This document shows, piece after piece, positions 44,648-56,422 of a stretch of 64,000 nucleotides of DNA. This DNA comes from Pilaira anomala (taxonomy: Eukaryota; Mucoromycota; Mucoromycetes; Mucorales; Mucoraceae). The notes beneath the pieces are model-generated. The model was given only the letters and a program-made list of their open reading frames with translations. It was not told the origin of the DNA and made no database searches. The stretch is taken from positions 1 to 64,000 of the forward strand of contig JAIXMQ010000013.1 of assembly GCA_025716855.1 (NCBI GenBank), in the 5' to 3' direction. A program made the translations under genes and the position numbers. The stretch's first letter is position 1; each line of letters starts with the position of its first letter.

Positions 44648-47031
44648 ATGGCAGAAGAAAATAAAAACAATTGCATAACTCTTCATCCAGACGATGCTAA
44701 AGATAAAGTATTTGCAGCTATTTTAAATGCTTTAATAAAGTTAGGAAATACACCAAGTTCACCTAAAGATTTAGCAAATACCATATTAAAACATAAACTT
44801 GCTCCACTTGGGTAAAAAAGAAAAAAAAAACGGATATATGGAGTCTTCATTTTCATTATCGTCTATTTCCTTTTTTTTTTTTTAATATATGCTGACTTTT
44901 CTTTTTCTTTTTTTGTATATATTAGTAGTGAACAAACACCGTTTGCCACTGTTTCATCTCGTATATCGCAACATTTTAAAAGAGCAGCCGAACATAATCC
45001 ACCACGATCCCCTTTATTAACTAAGCATATCAATCAACGTCATTCAAGGAAAATTAGTTATTCATTAGCTGCAGAAGAATCAATTGTCAAACGCATGCAG
45101 ACTTCAGATGAAGAAGATATCATACCCATTGTAAATAATCTCAATAGTTTCATACCTGTTACAAATGAATTGAACACATTTAAGATTATAAAGATATTCA
45201 TTGGTAACATGGAATGCTATCAAATGAGTGATAATGATCAAAACAAAGTACTTCGATTTATTAAGTCCAGTCAACCAGATGATCAAATTAGTCAATTAAA
45301 AACAGGATATATCAATGCAGCTCAGTTACGAAAAGCCGCAGTACCTGTATTGGGCGAAGGCTCATTTAATTCTGAAAAAGAAACCGTAGTTATGATTACA
45401 AAAGGACCAATTGAAATTCAAGGTGCGTGGTAAGTGATCAAATGTATATTTAAAAATACGTTATATACTTTTTTTGATAGAAAATATATAACAAAAATAA
45501 ACATATACATATATCATATATATATATATTTAGGGTGACATTACAAAGAGCCAGAGAATTAATTGAAGAATTCGAGATCGAAAGCTCAGTAGGATTAACT
45601 AAACTATTGAGTGATCATCCCATGGATGATCCTACTACCAAAACTATTGTTCATAAAGATGAAAAACGACCAGTAACAATACCACGCAAAATTGCACCGT
45701 CAACGAAACACTTGACTACTACCGAAATTTTAAAATCATTGAATATTCAAAACCTGGATTTACCCACTATTCAAGCTGATAATAACCTGAATGAATTTTT
45801 ACCGTTTGGAACTTTATCACCTCTCATTGGTTTGAGCACACTCTTTCAATTTCCCTTATTTAATAATACTACCATAATTCCTAAAAAGGTATTACCGCCT
45901 ATTGTTTATCCTTTACAGCCCACGGATCCTCCCATGACGATTACACTTTTAGACCGAGTAGCGGTCTGTACCGCCATTTTTAAAAAACAAGAAGAAGGAA
46001 TAGAAAAGGAATACAGATTAATGCGCCGTCTTGACAATGGATTTATCAATGGTACACAATTATTAACAGCCGGAGGTATTGATACAGAGCGTGAACGTAG
46101 TATGATTCTAAGTTTTGAAATGAGTCGTGTGCGTATTCCAAACAAGCAAAGTAACTTGTTTGGGACATGGATTCCTTCAAGACGTGCACAAGAACTAGCA
46201 GCCACTTGCTCTATTCTACATGCGTTAGGTGCTTTTCTAGATGAAGATATCGAGTCTTTATTTCCTACTCCTTTACCTATTTCAAGAAGAAGTAGTAATA
46301 GTATCAGTAATAGTAGTAGTAATCAACATTCGCTACTACCTAATAATACCACTGCAACTACAACTACAGCTGCAGCTACAGATATAATAAAAAAAGAGGA
46401 AGAGGTTCATTGTCATCAGTTATTAAATCCTAATAATACATTGAAAATGGCTGAAATCAATACATCTTCGTCCGCACCATTACTTGGTAACTTTGTCAAT
46501 ACAGATCATGATAAACATATCATGGTGATCGATAAACCTTGTTTGAATTATGAACCTAGTGAGAGTACAGATGAAGAAACAGATATTGATTATGATGTGG
46601 AGCAGGTACGTAAGGAAATTCGGCAAATAAGAGACGCTGCAATTGCTGCAATGGAAACTGGCAATTCTATGCAGTTAGATGACGATTTATTTAAAAACCA
46701 GTCATCAATTCATTTACCTTCTTCTAAACCACACAAACAAAGCACAAATAGAATTCGTCGCAGAAAACGAAAAGTAAAAAAGAATCAAATCAAAGAAGGA
46801 GAAGATCCTCTGATAGATGTTCAATATCAATACGCAAGGAATCGATATAGTACTGGTGGAAAAGGAGGAAATATAAAAACAACAACTGTAGTGAAAAAAC
46901 GAAAGGACAGTTTAACTAAAAAAACTAAAAAGAAGGAGCAGCCATTATTCACTCATACAGTAGTCAATGAAGATGATGAGGACGAAGATGTTGATATAGG
47001 TGGAACTGATAACGATGATGATTTACGTTAA
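44648..47031 (+). CDS. Transcription regulator with GDS1-like winged helix and two KilA-N/APSES-type domains
   Basis: Three exons: 44648-44811, 44926-45429 and 45534-47031 (721 aa). Residues about 15-85 (KVFAAILNALIKLGNTPSSP ... TPFATVSSRISQHFKR) match the fungal GDS1-type winged helix. A KilA-N/APSES-like domain follows (GYINAAQLRKAAVPVLGEGS ... GAWVTLQRARELIEEF) and a second, better conserved one lies at about 350-440 (RRLDNGFINGTQLLTAGGID ... GTWIPSRRAQELA). The C terminus is low-complexity, acidic and Lys-rich with a nuclear-signal-like RIRRRKRKVKK. APSES proteins are fungal DNA-binding regulators of development and cell cycle. The acceptor of intron 1 is a tandem ATTAGTAG, so one Ser may be included or skipped. 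Confidence 0.85.
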
Positions 47032-47179
47032 GTTTAACACTGCATGTTTAAAAAAATAAACCACTGCAACATGACTGTCTTTAACCCCGCATGACTATAA
47101 AAAAAAAAAATTATTTTTTTTCACTTCTCTTCTTGATACGTGTTGTACCTTAAAACTAAATAAATAAAAAACAACAACA

Positions 47180-47892
47180 ATGTCTGAAGGAACCGACATT
47201 AATTCCAACATCACTTTGAAAGGCTCTTCCTCTTTAATTATTTCGTTTTTCGGTAATAAATATCACTTTATTCAATAAAAAAAAAAAAAAGAACGACACT
47301 AACTTGGTATTGCGAATAGAATGTTGTTTGAATAGCATTTTGTTTTTACGTGGATTATATTCTGAAGCTGATTTTAAACCAACAACAAAGTATGGAGTTA
47401 AAGTATACTTGTCTGATAACCCGGATTTATCAGAATACACAAACCGAATGATGAGTCAACTCAAAAGTAAAAAAAAAAAAAAAAAAAAGAGAAGAAAAAA
47501 AAAAATCAGACGACACTAAAGGCTTTAACCGTTTTTTTTTTTCAGTTTGGTTAGAGGAAAATATCGTCAGTAAATTTGTTATTGTAATTTCTTCTGCTGA
47601 CACTCTGGAGGTAGTAGAAAGATGGCAATTTGATATTGAAACAAACGGAGAAAATGGGTTACCAATGGTGGAAAACGTACCTCCAGCAGAGTAAGATACT
47701 TGGAACAAATATATGATTGAAGTTCCTGAATTGATTTGAATTTTGTAGCGCAGAGAAAATAAGAAAACGATCCACAGTACAAATCCAGACCGTTTTACGT
47801 CAAATATTACATAGTGTATCTTATTTACCATCATTAGAAGATGATGAATGTAAGTCATTATGATACAAGTGTATACATATTTCAATGAACTA

Positions 47893-47923
<31 letters not shown>

Positions 47924-48098
47924 TACATTTAAAATTCTTGCGTATACAGAAAGAGATATTCAGGTGCCAGAAGCTTGGGAAGATTGTGGACCTAGTATGA
48001 TTGAAGGTGGAGGGGAACATGTGCGACTTAAGCCAGTTTTTACATTAGTTCATAGTATTGAGCCATTCGTTGCGTATAAACTGCGAAAACCATTCTAA
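47180..48098 (+). CDS. MAD2: Spindle checkpoint protein MAD2 (HORMA)
   Basis: Five exons: 47180-47252, 47320-47466, 47546-47690, 47749-47849 and 47923-48098 (213 aa; human MAD2 is 205). HORMA-domain signatures: ITLKGSSSLIISFFE, NSILFLRGLYSEADF, YGVKVYLSDNPDL, VERWQFDIE, STVQIQTVLRQILHSVSYLP and a safety-belt end HVRLKPVFTLVHSIEPFVAY. MAD2 on unattached kinetochores binds CDC20 and delays the anaphase-promoting complex. The intron 1 acceptor is GCGAATAG (47319) rather than the closer A-run AG, which would give a stop. It follows the KilA-N gene in the same direction and converges on VPS4. Confidence 0.93.
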
Positions 48099-48276
48099 TT
48101 ATCAATCTTATCACTCATACTTTCGCTCACCACACATGCACATACTCACATATACTCTAACTCACACACATATATACATATAATTTAAACTATTATATTC
48201 ACCAAAAAAAAAATAATAAAAAAAAAAGTAAAAAGAATATTTGAAAATCAAATCTATTATTATTATCATTATTACT

Positions 48277-49954
48277 TTATCCTTCTTGACCAAAGTCTTG
48301 CGTAAATTCAACATGTTGCTTAATACCCGCTTCGTTCACAGTAGGTCGAGAGCTTTGGACTGCCTTCAAAAAGTCTTGAATTGTCAATTCGGGTTCCAAT
48401 AATTGATCACCTTCAATTTCCATCCAGTTCATAACTTTTGCATCAGGATCACCGGGTGAACAAGGTGTAAAGTATTCACTCACTGTACCTGGATTCTTTC
48501 GAGAAGGTGCAGTCACTTGTTTGAAATGAGTAGCAGATTGTACTTTACGAATAGGTTGCATTAAAGCATCTCTTACCAAAACAGCAATATCAGATCCAGA
48601 ATAACTAGATGAAAATCATATGAGTCTTTCTTTCAACTCTCTCTCTATTTTTTTGGATAACTTTACCCTTCTGTTAACTCAGCAAGTTGTTTGTAATCAG
48701 CTTGTCCTAATGTACAAGGGGTATTTCCGATATTAAGAGAGAATAAACTGGCACGAGCATTGACTTCAGGAAGAGGAATATAAATACGTCTTTCAAATCT
48801 TCTTCTAATTGCCGAATCTAATTGCCATGGAATATTGGTGGCTCCAAGTACAAGAACACCATCCATATCATTACCTACACCATTCATTTGCACCAAGAAT
48901 TCTGTCTTGATACGACGAGATGCTTCAGATTCACCTTCTCCACGAGTACCACATAATGAATCTACTTCATCAATAAATACAATCGATGGTTTATTCTCTC
49001 TTGCCATTTGAAACAATTGCTTTACTAATCTTTCACTCTCTCCCAACCATTTGGAAACCAAATCAGAAGATGAAACAGAAAAGAAAGTAGCATTGGATTC
49101 GGTAGCTACTGCTTTTGCCAAGTAAGATTTACCTGTACCTGGAGGTCCATAAAGTAAAATACCTCTCCAGGGCTTACGCTGTCCTGTGAAGAGATGAGGA
49201 AACTTGATGGGAAGAATGACAGCTTCTTTCAAGGCTTCCTTTGCTAATTCCAAACCAGCAACATCGTTCCAACTGACATTAGGTTTTTCAGTCAAGATGG
49301 CGCCTTAAAAAAAAAAAAAAAATCAGGGTCGATTTTTTTTTTAAAAAAAATTACTCTAAAACACACACTTACCACTTAAATTTGCACGCATCTTTTTCAT
49401 ATCAGCATCGTCTTCATTCTCTTCATTTTTATCTGATCCTCTATTGATGATATAAAAAATAAAAGAAGATCAGTCTCATTTGCATAATATCAACATATCA
49501 ATCTTTACTTACAGCTTTTTGGTTTTACCAGCAGTACCACTTGTAGGACTAGCGCTTTGTTTCGTTTCTTCTTGAGCGTTCAAGAACTCTTTTAAGGTTT
49601 CGGCTCTGTTTAAATACTCCATAAGTTTTACACGAATGCGTTCCTTTAATTTGTCGTTCTTTTCATCTGTACACTAGAGGGTTAGAGAAAAGAAAGAGAG
49701 AGAGAGAGAGAGAGGGAAAAGGGAAAGAGGGTGTTCACTTACATCGAATAGCGGTCATAAAATATTCTAAACAGTTTTGGTATAAGCCATAAGCTTCTTT
49801 ATAGTTCTCTTTATGATCTTCTTCTGTTGCCCTTTTGGCAATGTCAATGGCTTTCTATATAAAAAAAGCTTGGTGAGCAATCTTCCATCTTTTTTGTTTA
49901 TATATAAAATAGATGACAAGTTGTATTTACCGTGAGAAAGTCTGTATTGGACAT
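48277..49954 (-). CDS. VPS4: Vacuolar protein sorting AAA ATPase VPS4
   Basis: Six minus-strand exons: 49954-49931, 49854-49743, 49666-49513, 49440-49373, 49303-48667 and 48604-48277 (440 aa, normal length). An N-terminal MIT domain ([20 protein letters not shown] ... [17 protein letters not shown]) is followed by the AAA cassette: Walker [14 protein letters not shown], Walker [13 protein letters not shown], arginine-finger region [13 protein letters not shown] and the VPS4 C-terminal region ([15 protein letters not shown]). It disassembles ESCRT-III on endosomes and at cell division. The first exon encodes only eight residues. Confidence 0.96.
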
Positions 49955-50297
49955 TATGTGGCTATTGCTTTTTTCAATGAGAAATGTATTGTATAAAAAG
50001 AAAAAGAAAAAAAAAAAAGGTGGCCTGCCCGAGATTTGTTCTTTTTTTTTTTTAACGCTGGGATAATAATTATGCAGCCATAAGTTTGAATTATCATGTA
50101 TGTGTTTTTTCTGTAAGCAACACTATTTCATTGTTATTATTGTTTAATGTATGTATAATTTAATCTACAGTAGCAATCTCTTTTTGTCTTTTTGGTTTCT
50201 TATCGACTCTCTATTTCTTGTTATTACCAAGATGCTTTTTTATATGTAGCACAAACATCTCCCGGAGCCTTAACAACAGGCTTTCCTTTTTTAAAAA

Positions 50298-50338
<41 letters not shown>

Positions 50339-50376
50339 TTTCTTCTTTTTTTTTGTTTCTATAACAGTATATCAAG
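49955..50376. other. Divergent promoter region of VPS4 and CLPTM1
   Basis: 422 nt between the two start codons. It contains a T-run (50309-50335) ahead of CLPTM1 and an A-rich tract next to VPS4; no TATA consensus or gene is evident. Confidence 0.55.
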
Positions 50377-52737
50377 ATGGCAGAAGGCAATAAAGTGGCG
50401 TCTGCACCCGCCGCTCCTCCTTCAGCAGGACAACCACCTCAAGAAAAGAGCTTTATACAAAAATATGGTGGATCGATTGCTCAGATGGTCATATTCTGGT
50501 TAATCATGCAAGTCGTGACAAAAGGTAATCAGAAAAAAAAAAAAAAAAGTCAAAAAAAAAAAAAAACTAAATAAATTGATTAGGTTTCAAATCCTCTGTT
50601 GTTGAGGTAAACGATAAACCTGCCATGACCTCAGAAAATACACCAGAAAAGTCAAACGCACCAGTTAATTTTGTTTCTGGTGTAAGTACACTTCGTGATT
50701 ACGCTTCAGTACCTGAGAACGTTTATTACTTCCCTAACCCTTTACTTCCTGTTTCCGATCTTGCCGATACCTATGTACCTCTTTGGCCTCATCATACACC
50801 TATGGATGTGTCTGTGTTTGTGAGTGAAGATGAGTACTTTACTGATTATGAAAGTGAACCTGTCTGGACAACCACTGAACTTTATTATGGTGAAGATTTT
50901 GAACCAAGAGAACATAAAATTGAAATTCCTGCTTCCAAGGTACACCAACAACAAACAGCAGCAGCGGTCAATTGATTGAATGAATGTGTATTAACTTTTT
51001 TTTTTTTTTTTTTTTTTTTATAGACAATGCAACACAATGGTACAATTTACGCTCACATCTTTGTTGTACAATCTGGAAAACCATTGGATCCAAGCAAGCC
51101 AGGTTTCGTTCCTGATGCAACCGTTTATTCTAGACATGGTAACACGAAGCAATATCAATTCTTTGTAGTCCAAAAAAAAAAAAAGTTAATTAAATTTGTT
51201 TCTAGTTTTAACTAAATTTTATCCTCAAAAGCTTGTTGTTAAGCAAAAGAAGTTATTGAGCAAGTCTGAAGAAGAAGAAGAGGAGGAGGAGGAAAAGGTT
51301 GAGGAAAAGATCGAAGAAAAGATTGAGGAAGCACCTGTACAACAACAAGAGGTAAACGAGATGATTCATAATCACTAGAAAATATAAAACTAAAATCTTT
51401 ATAATTTTTTTTTTTTTTTTTTTTTTTTTTTAGAGTGTAGGAGGTATTGTTGGTCTTGGTGCAAACCTTATCGGTAATTTGACCCGCCGTGCACCTTTAG
51501 TAGCTTACTGGCATCCTAATGTCACTCTCAGTTTAATCAGTAATAGTAAAGCACCTCTTCCCAAGAACGGTTTACAACCTCCTGTGATGAAATACGTTCC
51601 ATTTGATTATAAGCTTCGACGCTCATCAGACAACAAGGTTGGTTTCTATCGTCCTATTGTTTTCCCTAACGATTTCTGGGTTCTTCAACAAAACACATAC
51701 CCAGTGAACGAAACGATCAGTACATTACCTTTAAATATTCGTATTGAACCTATGCCAATGTGGAAATTCAACATTTTTGCAACCTTGGATGACTCAATGA
51801 AACAACAATCACAAAGTGCATTAGGTGGTATGTCTAGTGGAGATATGGATGAAGTCAAGCGTATGTTTATTGAAACCAACCCAATTCTTTTGGGTACAAC
51901 CATCGCCGTCAGTTTACTTCATTCATTATTTGAAATGCTTGCATTCAAGAACGATATTGCGTTCTGGAAACAAAAGTCAAATAGTGCTGGTATTTCAGTC
52001 CGTACATTGATTGTGAATATCTTTTTCCAGATTGTTATCTTTTTGTACTTGTTTGATAATAATCAAGAGACTTCCTGGATGGTTTTAATCAGTCAAGGAT
52101 TTGGGTTAGTGATTGAGTTATGGAAAGTGTTTAAAGCACTCAAGTATGAATTGGTTTGGACTCCTGGATCTTTGATTCCTTCTTTAGGTCAACAGGCTGT
52201 AGAACAAACAGATGTTGAAGATGAAACGGCTAAATATGATGCCATTGCTTTCAAGTATTTGAAATGGCTCTCGTACCCTTTGTTGGCTGGTTATGCACTC
52301 TATTCCTTGTATTATGATGAACATAAGAGTTGGTACTCTTTTGTCATTCATACTTTGGTTCAATTTGTATACATGTTTGGTTTTATTACCATGTTGCCTC
52401 AATTATATATTAACTATCGTCTCAAGAGTGTAAGTTGTTATACATATAAGAAAATGAAGAGATGACTTATATATATATATATATCTTTTAGGTTGCTCAT
52501 ATGCCTTGGAAGACATTGATGTACAAGTCTCTCAACACATTTATTGATGATTTATTCGCATTTGTTATCAAGATGCCTACTTTGCATAGACTTGCTTGTC
52601 TTCGTGATGATTTCGTATTTTTTGTTTATCTTTATCAAAGACATGCCTATAAGGTGGATCCTACGCGTGCCAATGAATATGGTCAAATAGGAGATAGCGT
52701 TACTGAAGATAAAGAGGAATCCAAGAAGGATAAATAA
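50377..52737 (+). CDS. CLPTM1: CLPTM1-family multi-pass membrane protein
   Basis: Six exons: 50377-50524, 50584-50939, 51024-51138, 51206-51351, 51434-52429 and 52492-52737 (668 aa). An N-terminal membrane helix (IAQMVIFWLIMQVVTKG) is followed by a large lumenal domain (MQHNGTIYAHIFVVQSGKPL, PLVAYWHPNVTLSLI, VGFYRPIVFPNDFWVL) and a cluster of membrane helices (NPILLGTTIAVSLLHSLFEM, VNIFFQIVIFLYLFD, YPLLAGYALYSLYY, FITMLPQLYINYRLKSVAHM). The family includes human CLPTM1 and CLPTM1L (a glucosaminyl-PI scramblase); function in fungi is largely untested. An acidic Glu/Lys run at about 225-255 is a variable insert. Confidence 0.93.
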
Positions 52738-52853
52738 ATGATAATATAAAATAACCATAACAATATAGTAATAATAATAATAAAAAAAAAGTATGTGATT
52801 TGACTGATTTATTGTTATTGTCTTTCTTTTTTTTTTCTTTTTTGTACAAAAAT

Positions 52854-53225
52854 TTAGATACGTTCAAGAGCTTCCATAATAGAGATACTGTTACCACGAA
52901 TGACCTATTTTAAAAAAAAAGAAAAGAAAATCGATTAATATTGTATTTCTCATCTTTATTAAACTATATTTACCACCATGCCGATATTGTGTTTTTCAGT
53001 TGCACTAATCTCTTCAACAGTTTCATCTAATACGATATTCATGAAAGGATCGAAACCACGGAGAACACCAGTCACCTTACGGTTTCCGTTTAATTGAAGT
53101 GAAAGACGTTTGTCCATATACCTAAATGATAAAAAAATTTACTGTTAATTGAAAAAAAGATCGATGAATTTTAAAGTGTTCTTTCAACTGTACTTTTTCA
53201 ATTCTGGTGTAGTTGTCTTTCCCAT
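52854..53225 (-). CDS. SNRPG: Small nuclear ribonucleoprotein G (SmG)
   Basis: Three minus-strand exons: 53225-53194, 53121-52974 and 52904-52854, giving exactly 76 aa like human SmG. Sm1 motif [20 protein letters not shown]...[11 protein letters not shown] and Sm2 motif [19 protein letters not shown] are present. SmG is one of seven ring proteins on U1, U2, U4 and U5 snRNAs in the spliceosome. Stop codons of SmG and CLPTM1 lie only about 115 nt apart. Confidence 0.96.
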
Positions 53226-53846
53226 TTTATATTAGTCTAGATTAAAAAAAGAAAAAGAAACGCGTGTTATTCAAACTGTTAAAAAAAAAAAAACTTGAGT
53301 CTAATCAGTACAAACCTGTCTGATTAATGAAAGGTATTGAAAAAGAAATGAAAATGAGCGGGAACAAACATTTTTTTATATGATTTTTTTTTTTTTTTTT
53401 TTTTTTTTACACCGCACCGCAGACCGTACGTCATCACATTGAAGCTTTCATGCTTCTTTTTATAAAATTATACAGGAACAAAAGTTTGTAGTAGTAAATA
53501 AGATGAAGTAGAATACATCATTTACTTCAAAAGTAGAAGATACATCTTTGTTTTGATGTAATGTCAATCAATCTGTTCTTTCAATATATATTACAAATTA
53601 CTTTAATTTAATGGCGTTTTTTTTTTTTATGCTTAAATAAATTTGAGTGTAATACTGAGTCCAAGTGTCATACATGATGATAGATATACGCCTTGTTTTA
53701 TTTCTTGTAGTTATTCAGTTGTTGATCTACCCTTTTCACTCTCTTTTGTTTACTTGAACATTCAGATACCGCTTTAAATGATTTTTTGGTGGGAGAGAAG
53801 AAGAAAAAAAAAAACCCCTTTTTTTTTTATCCACACCCTAGACTCT
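53226..53846. other. Divergent region between SmG and the micropeptide gene
   Basis: It contains a T-run (53381-53408) followed by a GC-richer patch ACCGCACCGCAGACCG and a CRE-like TACGTCAT (53427-53434), which stand out from the AT-rich surroundings. No gene is seen. Confidence 0.5.
53427..53434. promoter_or_regulatory. Candidate CRE/ATF-like site
   Basis: TACGTCAT is close to the ATF/CREB half-site pattern TGACGTCA and sits about 200 nt upstream of SmG and 410 nt upstream of the micropeptide ATG, in a GC-richer island. The assignment is by pattern only. Confidence 0.25.
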
Positions 53847-54140
53847 ATGGCTCAACCTAATACATTCTACGCCTTTTTATTAATGTGCACCGGTATGGCT
53901 GCTGGAAGTACAATAGTGAACAGAGTAAGTGTCTTTTGTTTGTTTATATATTTTTTTTTAAAAAAAAACGATATGGTTTACTCATTTATTAAATAGGTCA
54001 TGAAACCTGACATGGTAAAAAAAAAAAAGCTTTGACATTTTACCCTAGTTTTTTTTTTTTTGATAATGTCATATTAACTTTATTATTATTATTATTATTA
54101 GCGAATTCCCAAGGTTGAACTTCCTAAAAAGACAGAATAG
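53847..54140 (+). CDS. UQCC6: BRAWNIN/UQCC6-like mitochondrial micropeptide
   Basis: Three exons (53847-53924, 53997-54014, 54102-54140) encode only 44 aa; each junction is GT-AG and phase 0. The N-terminal half is one membrane helix (FYAFLLMCTGMAAGSTIV) and the rest is VMKPDMRIPKVELPKKTE. The pattern helix + AG-x-x-x-V-x-R + (K/R)PD-x-x-IP-x-(I/V) matches animal BRAWNIN (C12orf73/UQCC6), which reads about MCAGAEVVHRYYRPDLTIPE and is needed for respiratory complex III assembly in the inner mitochondrial membrane. The middle exon has only 18 nt. Assignment rests on this short motif, so it is probable rather than certain. Confidence 0.65.
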
Positions 54141-55024
54141 ACTATATATTTAACGAAGGATACAACACAAATAAAAGTAAATGTTTTGAATAGCGAGTAC
54201 GATTTAAATTCTTGTTATTTATATTCGTTCAAAGAAAGGGACAAATGCATGATAGATTTGAAATAGACTTTTAAATATGCAAAGTCAAACTCTAATTGCA
54301 GGATTGAAATAAGTATTTTGACAAAAAGTTGGTATGTTGTGTGTGTGTGTGTGTGTGTGTGTGTAGTGCACCTATGTATAGATTATGTACGCCTTTTTTT
54401 TTTAAGAGTTATATACAATTACAGTTGTACTTGGGTACTTTTTTTATTTATTTATACAGTATCCAGAGAAGAAGAAAGAACCCCTTAAAACCTTTTAGAC
54501 TTTCATAGGTACCGTTTCAGTAGCCAAAAATCAAATTCAAAGCATTGTGGTGGTACATTGCCGAAGGAATCTTCTATTGCATATATATATATGGCAAATT
54601 TGATTGTTAGAATATAGATATAAAAATGATGTGCATGATTACTTGTTCTGAACATGCGTAAGTATCGATGAAATGATATACATTAGGCTGAAACATGATA
54701 GACATGAAATACATAATAATAAGGAAGAAAGGGAGGAATGAGATTTAAAATTTTCAATATGTCTGTTTTACTGAACCGAATTGACAGAGAGAAAAGAAAA
54801 AATGCAGGATGGATGATTTGCCCTTTTTCTTGTTCATCGAGTCTTTCTTTCTTGGCATATTTTATATATAGTGTTGTAAGGCGAAAAGGTGAGTGAGAGT
54901 GAGAGTGAGAGTAAACTAAGGGAGTAAATTAAATATGTGAATTAATTTGATCCCGTTGCGTATAATAATAAAAAAAGAGTTTATTAATTAAAATAAAAAG
55001 TATGTTGTCTACACTACACTACTG
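54141..55024. other. Convergent intergenic region
   Basis: It lies between the stops of the micropeptide gene and the 358-aa gene. Apart from the (GT)13 tract at 54339-54364 and a GTGAGA repeat (54890-54912) nothing is recognised. Confidence 0.55.
54339..54364 (+). repeat. (GT)13 microsatellite
   Basis: Thirteen uninterrupted GT dinucleotides in the intergenic region downstream of the micropeptide gene. Confidence 0.9.
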
Positions 55025-56101
55025 TTATGTTGATATGGCCCAGCCATCGTAAAACCCACTGTCAACTTCCCTTGATGAAGAAGAAGTAGAAGTATCTTCA
55101 TAATCATCTTCTATCACAATACAATCTTCATCTTCAAAAGGGTTCTTCAAGTCTTGTTTGTTTTGATGAACGATCCTCTTTAAGCGATGACGTAAAGTTC
55201 TATCTTCTTCTAACTCGATATGAGGTTCAAATGCACCATGTAAACCATTTCTCATGCTATGATATATATACATTGCATCTTTTTCAGAATTACTTAATTT
55301 TGATTCATTTTGTAAACATTGTTCAATAATGATTCTTGCTTTTTCTACAAGGGAATTAATTCTATCGATATCATCTAATTGAGTTGAAGGTAAGACAGCA
55401 CCAGCAACATTTCCACCATTTCTCTTTTCTAATTCAAATGCGTCTTCTAATAATGTCTTTTTTCTTTTGGGTTTTTTATGTTCTAATGCGTATCTAACTG
55501 CAAAATGAGTTTCCATGCCACCTCTCTTATGAATTTCATTTCCATCTCCAATCTTTGATAAATTTGATTCCATTTTATTTAAAAATTCTATACGTGATTT
55601 TGAATCAGATGGTAATACAAATAAAATGTAGTTTAGTGTATATAATCGATGTGCAATCATACGCCAAAAACCATCTACAGTATGTGTCTTTAGATTATTA
55701 TTTAATGGTGTTGAATGAGATGGAGTGAGAATGATAGGTTCTACTTCCATTGCAGCAGTGAGTGCACCATAACTTGAACTAGGTCGAATTGGATTTATTA
55801 TACCATCTAAACTTTGCTTTAATCTAGACGTCATATAAAGTGCTCGATTCTGACAACGTTTATCATTAAAAAAGAAACTATCAAATATATCCTCAAATTC
55901 CTTATTTTTTGCCTCATTTGAAATAACTAAAAGTGTTTCAGCAAAGCCAGCCATCGTATGATTATGATTGTAGTGTACTGGTGTTTGTTGTGCTGCTGTT
56001 GTTGTTGTTGTTGTTTGTGGTGGTGGTGATGAATCCAATCTCTTTTTAAAAGGAAGTTTTACAGACCTTATACGAGATATTTTTGAAGAAAATGTTGTCA
56101 T
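55025..56101 (-). CDS. Hypothetical protein, family not recognised
   Basis: A single-exon 358-aa frame with ATG at 56101. The N-terminal ~50 residues are basic and low-complexity (Thr/Gln/His runs). A mostly helical body follows, with conserved-looking blocks such as AGFAETLLVISNEAKNKEFE, GFWRMIAHRLYTLNYILFVL and ALEHKKPKRKKTLLEDAFEL. The C terminus is acidic (EDEDCIVIEDDYEDTSTSSS). No membrane segment, signal peptide or catalytic motif was identified. Codon use and amino-acid sense support a real gene. It lies just downstream of DENND6 in the same direction. Confidence 0.75.
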   Translation of the reverse strand: MTTFSSKISRIRSVKLPFKKRLDSSPPPQTTTTTTAAQQTPVHYNHNHTMAGFAETLLVISNEAKNKEFEDIFDSFFFNDKRCQNRALYMTSRLKQSLDGIINPIRPSSSYGALTAAMEVEPIILTPSHSTPLNNNLKTHTVDGFWRMIAHRLYTLNYILFVLPSDSKSRIEFLNKMESNLSKIGDGNEIHKRGGMETHFAVRYALEHKKPKRKKTLLEDAFELEKRNGGNVAGAVLPSTQLDDIDRINSLVEKARIIIEQCLQNESKLSNSEKDAMYIYHSMRNGLHGAFEPHIELEEDRTLRHRLKRIVHQNKQDLKNPFEDEDCIVIEDDYEDTSTSSSSREVDSGFYDGWAIST

Positions 56102-56422
56102 TATATAAATAAAAGAAAGAAAGGGAAAGGGAAAGGGAAAGGAAAAAAAGAAAGAAAAATGTTTTTTTTTTTTTTTTTTTCCCTTTTTTTTTTCCTTTTT
56201 TATTTATTTGTATCTGTACAGTGGATAGCTGCCAAAAAAAGACACCATGCAAAAGCTCAGACACGTTCCCATTTTTGTCTCCCCTTTTTTTTTGTTGCTA
56301 TTTTTATATATAAATAAACTCCGAATCTTTTTATAAACTCTCTCTCACTCTCACACAAAGAAAGTAAAGGAAAACGAGTTATTTTATATTATTATTATTA
56401 TTATTATTATTATTTACAAATT

